Part shown: positions 6,580 through 13,997 of the stretch, in pieces | Layout of the letters: each line of letters starts with the position of its first letter | Position numbering within the stretch: the first letter of the stretch is position 1 | Origin: DATFXM01 sp035315885 | GTDB taxonomy: Bacteria > Acidobacteriota > Blastocatellia > UBA7656 | NCBI GenBank assembly: GCA_035315885.1 | Contig: DATFXM010000050.1 | Location: forward strand, 1-23,058 | Reading direction: 5' to 3' | DNA: 23,058 nucleotides | Notes under the pieces: generated by a model | Database searches by the model: none | Seen by the model: only the letters and a program-made list of their open reading frames with translations | Told to the model about the DNA's origin: nothing | Translations under genes and position numbers: made by a program

Positions 6580-8958
6580 CTAAGCCCCAGCGGTTCCTTC
6601 GAGTAGTGAATCGCGAATCGTAGATTCCTGCTCAGCCTCGCGCGGCCGGGTGATGAAGAAAATCGCAATTAAATAAAGGACCGCGCCGATTACCAGCGCC
6701 TGGTTGAATCCAGTCAGAATCGCAATCACCAGCGCGCCCACCGAACCCATCACCGACGTCGCGCCGTTTATTCCCCAAGCCCACGGAATGATCTCCGGTG
6801 CCTGCTCGGCAAGCAACCGAATTCCTATCGGCATCGGCATCCCCATGACCATCGCCAGCGGCGCCATCAGAACTACCGCAATGACTATTCTCGCAGCGTG
6901 CGGCAGGCCAACCAGTCCATAAAAAATAGGCGGCAACGCCAAAATGTAGACCGCTACCATAGCGATCAATACCAGCAGCAACTTTACTACTGCACCCCTT
7001 AAACGCGCCTCAGCGATTCGCCCTGTCAACGAACTGCCAATGGCACTGAACGCAAGGACCGAGAACAAAACCACCGCAAGCGAATAAACCGGGTGACCAA
7101 GGAAGAGGATGAACTTTTGTATCATCGCTACTTCGACGATGATGAATCCAGCACCAAGGCACGCAAAATAGAACAAGTACGAAAGCTTAGACTTCGTCCT
7201 CGTCTTCAGCTCGCCGCCTCTGACGATCACCAGCGGCACGATGATGAACAGAATTACTAGCGCGGACGTGATCACCAGCAGCCCGAACAGAATAAACGTG
7301 CCCAGGTTCGTCTTCTGCCACTCGTAAGAACCTTCAAGCACGTTCTTGAGTTGAGCCAGCCGAATCGAATTGAAGAAGAATGGATTGTTGTCGCGAGTGG
7401 GCTCGACGTTCGTAGGAAAAGCGGACCAGACCTGCGATGGATTCTCCGATTCCATCATCTCGGTGAACACGTTCGCGGGCCGGGTCAACGGTGTGTACAA
7501 CAGCTCGAAGCCGATCCGGGCCGCAGCGCTTTCGATTTCCTGAACCTCCGAATCGGTGAACTCGCTCCGCTTGAACATGAACGTTGCGGGAGTTCGTTCG
7601 TCTTCGGTTCGAGCATCTCGAATCAACATCACGTGCCTATCGGGATTGGCGATTCCCAGCTCACGCATGGCCACTCTCGATAGCGAAAGCAATCTGAGAA
7701 GTTGATCGGGAGGCTCGAAATACCAGCGCGTCATCGCGAGCAAACCGTTATCGGTGAGGTGCTTTGTGTAGTCTTCGAAGGCTTCGACCGTGTACAGATT
7801 GTTTTCACTGAGGGCAAACGCGCCGGCGGCGGTCGCCGCCCACGTATCAACCATCGTCGCCTGGATGATGTCGAACCGATCGCGAGAGTTTCGTATGAAG
7901 CTGCGGCCTTCATCCACCACCAGAGTGACGTCAGGCTGCTGGTAGATTCCGCCTGAATACGATTTGAACGGATCTGTGGACATCACGTCCCGCGCGATGA
8001 TCGGGTTGATCTCTACCGCAGTCGTATGACGCTGGTGGAAGACTCGCGATGTCATCACGTCATTGCCGCCGCCCGGCCCGATGATCAACACGTTCGCGTC
8101 CGGCTTGATGCGATGCACGAGGGCCGCGAGCGCGTCTCTTACGTCCTGATGCAAGTCAGTGTTTGCCGCGTCCTTGCTGATCCCCGTAGCGGCGTCCGCA
8201 TCGATTTTTATCTCGACGCCTTTAACGAAATCCCCCTCAACGGTTATTCGAGAAAAAGAGTTCCACTTCGAGAACAACACGTTCGCCTCTTCAAAACCCT
8301 TTGAGCGGTGAATCGTCAACAGATGGGCGCGACTGTTGTAAACCGCGAAAACGATTAGAGCAACAAGCGCGGTCGCGGTGATCGCGGCAGTGACCCTGCT
8401 CGGACTTTCTGAAATGCTGAACATGAATGCCGCGGCGGCGCCGGTGATCGCGATGATCAACACGGTGTTGACTGCTCCAGCAGCGTTCAACACCGGAATC
8501 ATCAGAAGACACCCGAGCGCCGCGCCCGCGAGATCGAACAGGTAAAGCCGGCTGATCTCTCTTGCAAGCCGAGTGATCGCAATCGTGACCGCACAACCGG
8601 CAAAGAAAAACGGAAGGGACGTCGCAGCATAGATCTTCGCCAGCCGATAGTAATTCTCCATGCCTGTCTCAAACGTCAGCGGATGATCCAGTATTACCCA
8701 CAGAGCGAAGATCGTGCTCAAAGAGAACAGCAGAGACATCGCGGCCAGCCAGCGGTTCGAGCTGGCCGCGGCGATCTTGCGCTGAACGATGTAGATGAAC
8801 ACACCGCTTGCACCGGAACCGAAGAGCGCAAGAGAAATCGCCATGAAGGCGAAGTGGTAATACATCGTCGCCGAAAACAGCCTCGTAAGCGATAGCTCCA
8901 GCATCAGCACCGAGAGCGTGATTAGCGAAACACCTAGAAAAGTCCTGAGTCTTCTCAT
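6580..8958 (-). CDS. spermidine-synthase-like protein with N- and C-terminal membrane domains
   Basis: The 792-residue chain has about seven membrane segments at the N-terminus (5-25, 35-58, 70-90, 112-130, 140-158, 163-181, 190-208). A soluble aminopropyltransferase / SAM-methyltransferase-like Rossmann domain follows (about 235-540), then about six more membrane segments (about 560-780). In the soluble part GPGGGND (294-300) corresponds to the GGGDG nucleotide-binding loop, E316 (VEINP) to the acidic ribose-binding residue, DEGRSF (349-354) to the DGF region, and VD at 370-371 to the catalytic Asp region. These differ from ordinary SpeE, so polyamine synthesis is not assured. The ATG at 8958 shares ATGA with the stop of the SnoaL-like gene; an in-frame upstream extension to 9039 lies inside that gene and is unlikely to be translated. 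Family members are usually annotated only as 'spermidine synthase' or 'fused MFS/spermidine synthase'. Confidence 0.85.
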   Translation of the reverse strand: MRRLRTFLGVSLITLSVLMLELSLTRLFSATMYYHFAFMAISLALFGSGASGVFIYIVQRKIAAASSNRWLAAMSLLFSLSTIFALWVILDHPLTFETGMENYYRLAKIYAATSLPFFFAGCAVTIAITRLAREISRLYLFDLAGAALGCLLMIPVLNAAGAVNTVLIIAITGAAAAFMFSISESPSRVTAAITATALVALIVFAVYNSRAHLLTIHRSKGFEEANVLFSKWNSFSRITVEGDFVKGVEIKIDADAATGISKDAANTDLHQDVRDALAALVHRIKPDANVLIIGPGGGNDVMTSRVFHQRHTTAVEINPIIARDVMSTDPFKSYSGGIYQQPDVTLVVDEGRSFIRNSRDRFDIIQATMVDTWAATAAGAFALSENNLYTVEAFEDYTKHLTDNGLLAMTRWYFEPPDQLLRLLSLSRVAMRELGIANPDRHVMLIRDARTEDERTPATFMFKRSEFTDSEVQEIESAAARIGFELLYTPLTRPANVFTEMMESENPSQVWSAFPTNVEPTRDNNPFFFNSIRLAQLKNVLEGSYEWQKTNLGTFILFGLLVITSALVILFIIVPLVIVRGGELKTRTKSKLSYLFYFACLGAGFIIVEVAMIQKFILFLGHPVYSLAVVLFSVLAFSAIGSSLTGRIAEARLRGAVVKLLLVLIAMVAVYILALPPIFYGLVGLPHAARIVIAVVLMAPLAMVMGMPMPIGIRLLAEQAPEIIPWAWGINGATSVMGSVGALVIAILTGFNQALVIGAVLYLIAIFFITRPREAEQESTIRDSLLEGTAGA

Positions 8959-9353
8959 TCCGCGACCGGTTCCTCCGTTACGTCCAGCATGGTTCTCCAC
9001 ACGGCTTTCCACTGGCCTTCGTTCTTGGAGAGCACCCACAGATCGCGGCCGGTTGATAAGTACTTCTTGCCCTCGCGTTCGTAGACCATCGCGAACCTGA
9101 AGCTCGCCGTGCCCGTGTTGCCAGCTACATCGATTTGTTCATCATCGATGCTGAAACTGTGTACAACCGCGCTCTCGCAAAAGTCCGTGAATCCATCGAT
9201 CAATGCTCGTTTGCCCGAGATTCGTCCGGCAAAGCCCGGAAACACCATCGTCACGTCATCGTGCAGCACCCCGTTCAGGTCTGCAGGCCTTTTCTCGAGC
9301 CAGCAATCGTTCAACCGCCTGAGCACGTCTTGAATTTCACTTTCGTCGTCCAT
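8955..9353 (-). CDS. SnoaL/DUF4440-like (NTF2-fold) small protein
   Basis: This 132-residue soluble protein looks like a member of the NTF2-like superfamily (SnoaL_3/DUF4440). It starts with an acidic helix (DDESEIQDVLRRLNDCWLEK), followed by the typical DLNGVLHDDVTMVFPG segment. Later strands include AGNTGTASFRFAMVYER and the C-terminal WKAVWRTMLDV. The fold forms a cone-shaped pocket used for catalysis or ligand binding, but no specific catalytic set can be assigned. The ATG at 9353 has GGAG eight bases upstream; a GTG at 9362 would add three residues but has no suitable site. The stop overlaps the start of the membrane spermidine-synthase-like gene by four bases (ATGA), so the two are probably co-translated and may act together. 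Confidence 0.83.
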   Translation of the reverse strand: MDDESEIQDVLRRLNDCWLEKRPADLNGVLHDDVTMVFPGFAGRISGKRALIDGFTDFCESAVVHSFSIDDEQIDVAGNTGTASFRFAMVYEREGKKYLSTGRDLWVLSKNEGQWKAVWRTMLDVTEEPVAE

Positions 9354-9460
9354 GGCTGACACTCCACACCGGTGGTTAGGCCCTCAATGAAAATGACTGC
9401 TGTGTAGAAACGGAAGCCTGGAACTTTTACAAACCCTGAGCCGTTGAATTCCCGCGGTCT

Positions 9461-9477
9461 CCCGGACAAAGTCCGGG
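9461..9477. repeat. short perfect palindrome after the polysaccharide operon
   Basis: CCCGGAC (9461-9467) and GTCCGGG (9471-9477) are perfect inverted repeats around AAA. The hairpin starts five bases after the stop codon of the last glycosyltransferase gene. There is no T-run on either strand, so it is not a classical intrinsic terminator. It could protect the 3' end of the mRNA, act with Rho, or be one copy of a dispersed repeat; similar 'TAGCCCGGACTTTGTCCGGGA' strings are remembered from Acidobacteria-type genomes. The rest of the gap up to 9353 shows nothing clear. Confidence 0.55.
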
Positions 9478-9482
9478 CTAAA

Positions 9483-10682
9483 TCACTTTCTCTGTTTTCT
9501 CGCCAGAAGCGACGACAAGTCGGCGGCTACTTCTTCCGCGCGCGCATCCCACGTTGAATCTCTGACGGCCGCCTGTCGCGCGGTTCGCTGCGAGTCGTCA
9601 TCCCGCTTAAGAGCGTCCTCGATCTTTGAAATAAAATCATCATAGCCGCGAGAAATGCGGAGTATACCATCCAGGTTCTCATATTCGTAGAGCGGCGTCA
9701 TAACCACCGGTTTGCCCGTAGCGAGATACTCGCGAACTTTGATCGCGCTTCCGTAGCTGACAAATTCGTTATCAGTCACCCACGGCAACACACAAACATC
9801 AAATTCAGACGCATACCGCGGCATCTCCGAGTAAGGCTTTGTCCCGAGATGATGAAAGTTCGGCAGCTTCTCTACGTCCAGCCGCGCGCCCTTTAAACCT
9901 AAAGCGACCCAGTGCCAGTCAGGTCGTCGGCTGCTCACATACTCGATGAGACTCTGGTCCAACAGCCACGATTCGATTGCTCCAAAATACCCGAGCCGAG
10001 GGTGAGGTATTTCGGCAATGTCCTCAGGGCTGTTCCACTCTCGAGACGTAGCCGAGGCGAAATGATCGAAGTCCACCGCCTGTTGCAGCAAACGCGACTT
10101 CGACTTCAACTCCGGATGGTTGGTCACCTCTTCCTCAAAGAGTTTGCGGCCCGAGTAGTAGACAAGATCCGCTTTGTCGAGCATAGCCGCGTGCATCTTC
10201 GCGATTACGGAACCCGACGTCGCGTGATCCATCACGTTCTTGTCATATTTGTCGGAGACCTGATAGATCACCACCCGCTCTCCCAGGCTGCCTACAAGCT
10301 CGGCCGCGGTGGGGATCGCTATCCATAGCACCGGATCACTCATCTCAAGCGCTACCGACAACAACCGAATTTGGATCGTCAGAAGCACGCGGTTCAGCGC
10401 GCGAAAAATACGACTTGAATAAAACGGTATCGACAAGGGGCTGACAACTACGATGCCCTCTTGCGTCCTTCTTATCGCCTTGGCATAGCTGCTCAGCTTG
10501 CGTCTGATCTTCGAGAACAAGTCTCGCGAGCCGAGAGACGGCAGACCCATGGATATCGAGTTGACGAAGATCACCTTGTTCCCGGCAAGGGCGAGCCGCC
10601 GCATAATATGATTCTTTGAATGCGGATGGTGATACCACCAGTCTTCACCCGCAAAGCAAATAATCGATTGCCCTCGTATCAT
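9483..10682 (-). CDS. glycosyltransferase (GT4/GT1-like, TuaH-type)
   Basis: This is a 399-residue GT-B-fold glycosyltransferase. The N-terminus, IICFAGEDWWYHHPHSKNH, is typical of a group of cell-surface polysaccharide transferases that begin with a short beta strand and an 'EDWW' sequence. The acceptor-side domain runs to about 210. The donor-side domain has RLGYFGAIESWLD-like and FDVCVLPW segments and the KVREYLATGKPVVMTPL motif, where the conserved Glu contacts the nucleotide-sugar. There is no signal peptide; the protein should sit at the inner face of the membrane. The ATG at 10682 lies 11 bases after the CPBP gene's stop. The same frame is open up to 10754, but that extension overlaps the upstream gene and does not look like the start of a GT. 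This is the last gene of the operon. Donor and acceptor are unknown. Confidence 0.88.
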   Translation of the reverse strand: MIRGQSIICFAGEDWWYHHPHSKNHIMRRLALAGNKVIFVNSISMGLPSLGSRDLFSKIRRKLSSYAKAIRRTQEGIVVVSPLSIPFYSSRIFRALNRVLLTIQIRLLSVALEMSDPVLWIAIPTAAELVGSLGERVVIYQVSDKYDKNVMDHATSGSVIAKMHAAMLDKADLVYYSGRKLFEEEVTNHPELKSKSRLLQQAVDFDHFASATSREWNSPEDIAEIPHPRLGYFGAIESWLLDQSLIEYVSSRRPDWHWVALGLKGARLDVEKLPNFHHLGTKPYSEMPRYASEFDVCVLPWVTDNEFVSYGSAIKVREYLATGKPVVMTPLYEYENLDGILRISRGYDDFISKIEDALKRDDDSQRTARQAAVRDSTWDARAEEVAADLSSLLARKQRK

Positions 10683-10693
10683 CGAATCTCGGG

Positions 10694-11380
10694 TCAGCCG
10701 TTCAAGAAAGAGGAAAGAAAGTTGTTGACGATATGAACCACAACCGCCGGCCATAGAGAGTGCGTGCGCTTGAAGACATAACCAAAGAGCAGCCCAAGCA
10801 CGAATATGCTAGCCGACAGCCGGGCGAAGCCCGCCAGCGCCATCCGGCTGTAGATCCAGTACGGCCAGTGAGCCATCGTGAACATCAACGAAGAAATCAG
10901 ATTTGCCGTCCAGAACCTTGCTCGCGACCATAGCTTGTGCAAAACGAAACCCCGAAACAGGATTTCCTCCCATAGCGGCGAAATTGATACGAGCCCAAGC
11001 GTTCGAGCCACCGTCGCGGGCTGCGCCATCAGAAGGCTCTCGATGGTTCGACCGCCGATCAGAGGCGACGTCACAATAATCAACGCAAAGTAGGCTGCGC
11101 TTACCATCGAAGCAGCAATCAATCCAAGTTTGTCGACGCGGGTTGAGAGCTTGAGATAATGAAGCGGATCTGTCTTGTCCACGCATATCAGATAGATGAA
11201 TACAGGAACAACCCAGAGCAACAGCTTTACGGCGTTCGAATAAAAAGTGCGAACGACTTCCGATTCGATCGAGGCGTCAATTCGGAACAACACCGTAGCC
11301 CGCAACATCCATACGATGAAGAACGCAAGCATGAACAACCAGAAGCTCCACTCCACACCGCGGTCATCTCTGTTGTTCAC
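10694..11380 (-). CDS. CPBP-family intramembrane metalloprotease (CAAX-like)
   Basis: This 228-residue membrane protein has about six to seven hydrophobic segments. All three CPBP (ABI/CAAX/Rce1-like) motifs are present: EE at 138-139 with R143 (PLWEEILFRG), FxxxH ending at H171 (FTMAHW), and HxxxN at 216-220 (HIVNN). The active site should therefore be intact and buried in the membrane. The GTG at 11380 is chosen because AAGGAAGAG lies seven bases upstream; the in-frame region further upstream lies inside the preceding glycosyltransferase gene. The start overlaps that gene's 3' end by 17 bases. The family includes prenyl-protein proteases, bacteriocin self-immunity proteins and, in some polysaccharide or sorting loci, exosortase-linked forms. 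Its placement suggests a role in processing a membrane protein or lipid-linked intermediate of the assembly system, but the substrate is unknown. Confidence 0.88.
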   Translation of the reverse strand: MNNRDDRGVEWSFWLFMLAFFIVWMLRATVLFRIDASIESEVVRTFYSNAVKLLLWVVPVFIYLICVDKTDPLHYLKLSTRVDKLGLIAASMVSAAYFALIIVTSPLIGGRTIESLLMAQPATVARTLGLVSISPLWEEILFRGFVLHKLWSRARFWTANLISSLMFTMAHWPYWIYSRMALAGFARLSASIFVLGLLFGYVFKRTHSLWPAVVVHIVNNFLSSFLNG

Positions 11381-13112
11381 CGTCTCTTCCTTTCGACAAG
11401 CTGCGGTGTAAGACAAGCTCGCCGGCCCGCTCAAATACTCTTTGTGCGTTTCGCCGCCACGTATAACCTTCCTCAACCCTCCGCCGCGCGCCGGCGGCGA
11501 GCCGAGCGCGCAGCGAACAGTCGCCGGCCAATTCGACAATAGCCGAAGCGAGTTGGGCAGCATCTCCAGGCTCGACCAGCATCCCGTTTTCACCGTCGGC
11601 AATTACCTCCGCAAGTTGTCCCAGACGGCTTGCGACCACTGGCTTCGACATTGACATATACTCGAACAGCTTTGTGGGCGAACCAAAAAAATCACTCTCA
11701 TCCGGCATTCGCGTTTGTGGAGACACGAGGATATCGCAGGCGTCAAGATAGGCTGGCACTTCGCTCCGCGAGACTCGGCCGGTGAACGTGGCTCGAGGAC
11801 CTTCAGGGAGGTTGAAGTGCGCTTCGGTTGCGCTGCGCTGATCTCCGTCGCCGACGAACAGGAAGTGAAGGTGCGAATCGGACGCAATCAGCCTCGCGGC
11901 TTCGGCGAGTACCGCTGCACCGTGCCACGGTCCGAACGTCCCTAGAAAACCAACTACTATCTTGTCGGAGATCCCCAGTTGCGTGCGCAGCTCGATGCCG
12001 CCACAGTCGCTCCGAAATTGATCAGGGTCGACGCCATTCGGATTGACTAACACCCTGCCTGGATCAACCCGATCGCCGATCACAGAGAGCCGTTGGGCCA
12101 ACGACACGACACTTACCAAATCGGCGGCCGAAAGATTCAGAGCTTCAAACCGGCTCAGCAAGCCAATTTGGCCGACCGGGTCCCAGTGGCGGCTGACCCA
12201 CACCTCCGAACCGTTGAACTCGAGCACCAGCGGCAGTCCGAACATAATCGAGAGCACCGCGCCAGTGAAATTGAACCTGCTGTATCGCTGGTACAGGAAA
12301 TCGACATTGGCAACCGTACTGTTGCGAAGCTGCAGAAGCGCGCTCAGAGTGAACATCAGATTGTTGCTCAGCTCGAATAGCGTTCGAGTCGCGCCAAGGA
12401 AGGTTGAAGGTACCGCGACGATGATCTTTCCGTTAACACCTTCAAGGCCGGTCTTGCTCGCAACAAAGAAATCCAGCTCATTGCCGAGCGCTTCGGCCGC
12501 AATAGCAAAACCCGATGTATGAGTGGCGAGGCCTCCTGTACTTTGCGCAGGATTGGTCTCCGGCACCAGCGTCGCTCGAATGTAGAGCGCTCTCAACGGA
12601 CGTCCGCTGTCTGACTGACGCTCGCTTTTCGTATCGTGAGCCTCGCCCGACTGCGACTTTGAGCCCGCCATCACCGCAAGCATCGTCACCAGCAACCACG
12701 AAATCGGTATCAAGAAGAGATATCCGATTAGAAGTTCGACTGCCAGAAGCGGCAACTCAATCACAACCGCGCTCAGGCGGGTCCTGCGAACCAAGGTCCC
12801 GCGCGAATCGCCAAAAAGAATCTGGCGGGCACCTGCCAGGACTCCGAACAGAATCATCAGCCTTCTGGTACTTTGAAATCTCAAATCGGATGTAAACAGA
12901 CAAAACGCGGCGGGTTGCTTCTTCTTGATGTCCTGGAGTACTTCGTGTTTCGCGCTCCATTTCAAGCTCGCTTTGTTCAGCGGCTCGAGTCGATGGGTGC
13001 CGAGATGGTTGCTCGCCCAACTCATCGCGGCGCGGTGATCGGACGACAGATCGAGCACGAGGGCGAGGGGTCTCTCACTTGTTTTCGTTGCAGGTTTGCT
13101 TTTTGAGGGCAA
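11364..13112 (-). CDS. GT4-family glycosyltransferase with an extra N-terminal membrane-associated region
   Basis: This 582-residue protein has a C-terminal GT-B glycosyltransferase (about 180-575) typical of family GT4. It carries a glycine-rich loop near the start (STGGLATHTSGF), a donor domain with VGFLGTFGPWHG, and the motif SPTKLFEYMSMSKPVVAS, which holds the EX7E-type glutamates. The first 180 residues are unusual: an alpha/beta-looking segment (about 15-105) and a strongly hydrophobic stretch (about 115-148), then a charged linker. I do not recognise this N-terminal region. It may anchor the enzyme at the inner membrane. The first start is TTG at 13112, three bases after the methyltransferase stop, with no clear ribosome binding site; the first ATG comes only at codon 30, so the true start is uncertain. 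The 3' end overlaps the CPBP gene by 17 bases. Confidence 0.85.
   Translation of the reverse strand: MPSKSKPATKTSERPLALVLDLSSDHRAAMSWASNHLGTHRLEPLNKASLKWSAKHEVLQDIKKKQPAAFCLFTSDLRFQSTRRLMILFGVLAGARQILFGDSRGTLVRRTRLSAVVIELPLLAVELLIGYLFLIPISWLLVTMLAVMAGSKSQSGEAHDTKSERQSDSGRPLRALYIRATLVPETNPAQSTGGLATHTSGFAIAAEALGNELDFFVASKTGLEGVNGKIIVAVPSTFLGATRTLFELSNNLMFTLSALLQLRNSTVANVDFLYQRYSRFNFTGAVLSIMFGLPLVLEFNGSEVWVSRHWDPVGQIGLLSRFEALNLSAADLVSVVSLAQRLSVIGDRVDPGRVLVNPNGVDPDQFRSDCGGIELRTQLGISDKIVVGFLGTFGPWHGAAVLAEAARLIASDSHLHFLFVGDGDQRSATEAHFNLPEGPRATFTGRVSRSEVPAYLDACDILVSPQTRMPDESDFFGSPTKLFEYMSMSKPVVASRLGQLAEVIADGENGMLVEPGDAAQLASAIVELAGDCSLRARLAAGARRRVEEGYTWRRNAQRVFERAGELVLHRSLSKGRDGEQQR
11384..11392 (-). 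promoter_or_regulatory. ribosome binding site deciding the CPBP gene start
   Basis: Read on the minus strand, AAGGAAGAG stands just before the GTG at 11380; its AGGA core is seven bases from the start codon. It lies inside the coding sequence of the preceding glycosyltransferase. It is the clearest Shine-Dalgarno site in the polysaccharide operon and supports GTG as the start. Confidence 0.65.
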
Positions 13113-13115
13113 AGT

Positions 13116-13997
13116 CTATTTGGTCGCGGTGATGATAAGGTTCCAACCGAAGGCACGGGCCAGCCATTGAAAGATCGGCTCCGGCAGAACACGGCCAACC
13201 GATTTCAATTCAGCCCGGGTGAGTTGATTGACTTCTATGCGGACGTCACGAAAATCGCTGAACAATCGCTTCACCTCACGACGAGTGTACGCCTTCACCA
13301 GTGGATTGGCCGCGTGCTCACTGAACTCAACGTAGCGACTCATTATTTCTCGAGGTGTATGGCGAATCAATTCGCCACGAAGAACACCTCGTTTTAGCAT
13401 CAAGCCGATCCAATAGTAGAGCGACCCGCGATTGTACAGCATCACAAGCGCTCGACCACCGGGCCTCAGCACCCGATACAACTCTCTGACGCCCCCTCTC
13501 GTATCGGGTGTGTGATGAAGCACTCCAAACGAGTAAACGATGTCGAACGCATTCTGCGGAAATGGCAGAGACTCACCATCGCCCACGAGAAGCTCAGCCT
13601 CATAGCCATAGACCGCGAACCGCTGGCGTGCGATTTCAACGCTTCGCGGCGTTAGATCGATTCCGGTAACCACGGCTCCGGCCCTCGCAAACTGCAATAA
13701 GTCCGTCCCCGTTCCAAACCCGACTTCCAGCACGCGCGGCCCGTCGCTTTCAACGCCTTCGCGAGTCCAGCCTCGCATCCAGTTGTGAGTCCACTCACGC
13801 ATCCACGGAGCATATTCCGAATAGCGGTAGCGCTCGATTGCGTCGAAGTATTCGCGCGAGCCGAAGTCATGTTCGCTCGCGACGTGAGCGCCACAAGGGT
13901 CTGCTGTCCACTGTTCGCGCGAGCGTTGCTTCCAGGCCTCTGTCGGGCTGAGCTTCAGAACTGATTGAGTCTCGCTTTTTCGCGCAGTCGGATTCAT
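13116..13997 (-). CDS. class I SAM-dependent methyltransferase
   Basis: This 293-residue soluble methyltransferase of the Methyltransf_11/UbiE-like type has motif I at 90-98 (EVGFGTGTD), the acidic ribose-binding residue D114 (GIDLTP), a D140-containing loop (VGDGESLPF), motif IV (FDIVYSFGVLHH, 151-162) and the post-motif LRPGGRALVMLYN. The first 80 residues contain a WKQRSREQWTADPCG segment and a YSEYAPWMREW stretch, seen in methyltransferases linked to glycosyltransferase clusters. The ATG shares ATGA (13997-13994) with the flippase stop, so translation is probably coupled. The frame is open far upstream, to 14888, but that part only mirrors the flippase gene. The likely job is O- or N-methylation of a sugar precursor or a lipid-linked unit; the substrate is not known. 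Confidence 0.9.
   Translation of the reverse strand: MNPTARKSETQSVLKLSPTEAWKQRSREQWTADPCGAHVASEHDFGSREYFDAIERYRYSEYAPWMREWTHNWMRGWTREGVESDGPRVLEVGFGTGTDLLQFARAGAVVTGIDLTPRSVEIARQRFAVYGYEAELLVGDGESLPFPQNAFDIVYSFGVLHHTPDTRGGVRELYRVLRPGGRALVMLYNRGSLYYWIGLMLKRGVLRGELIRHTPREIMSRYVEFSEHAANPLVKAYTRREVKRLFSDFRDVRIEVNQLTRAELKSVGRVLPEPIFQWLARAFGWNLIITATK

Noticed and set aside
9461..9477. Intrinsic terminator of the polysaccharide operon
   Set aside because: The stem is good but no T-run follows on the coding strand (GAGACC follows), so it was listed as a repeat instead.
10694..11380. Exosortase or archaeosortase
   Set aside because: The membrane protein has EExxxR, FxxxH and HxxxN motifs of CPBP proteases, and lacks the Cys/Arg/His catalytic pattern of exosortases.
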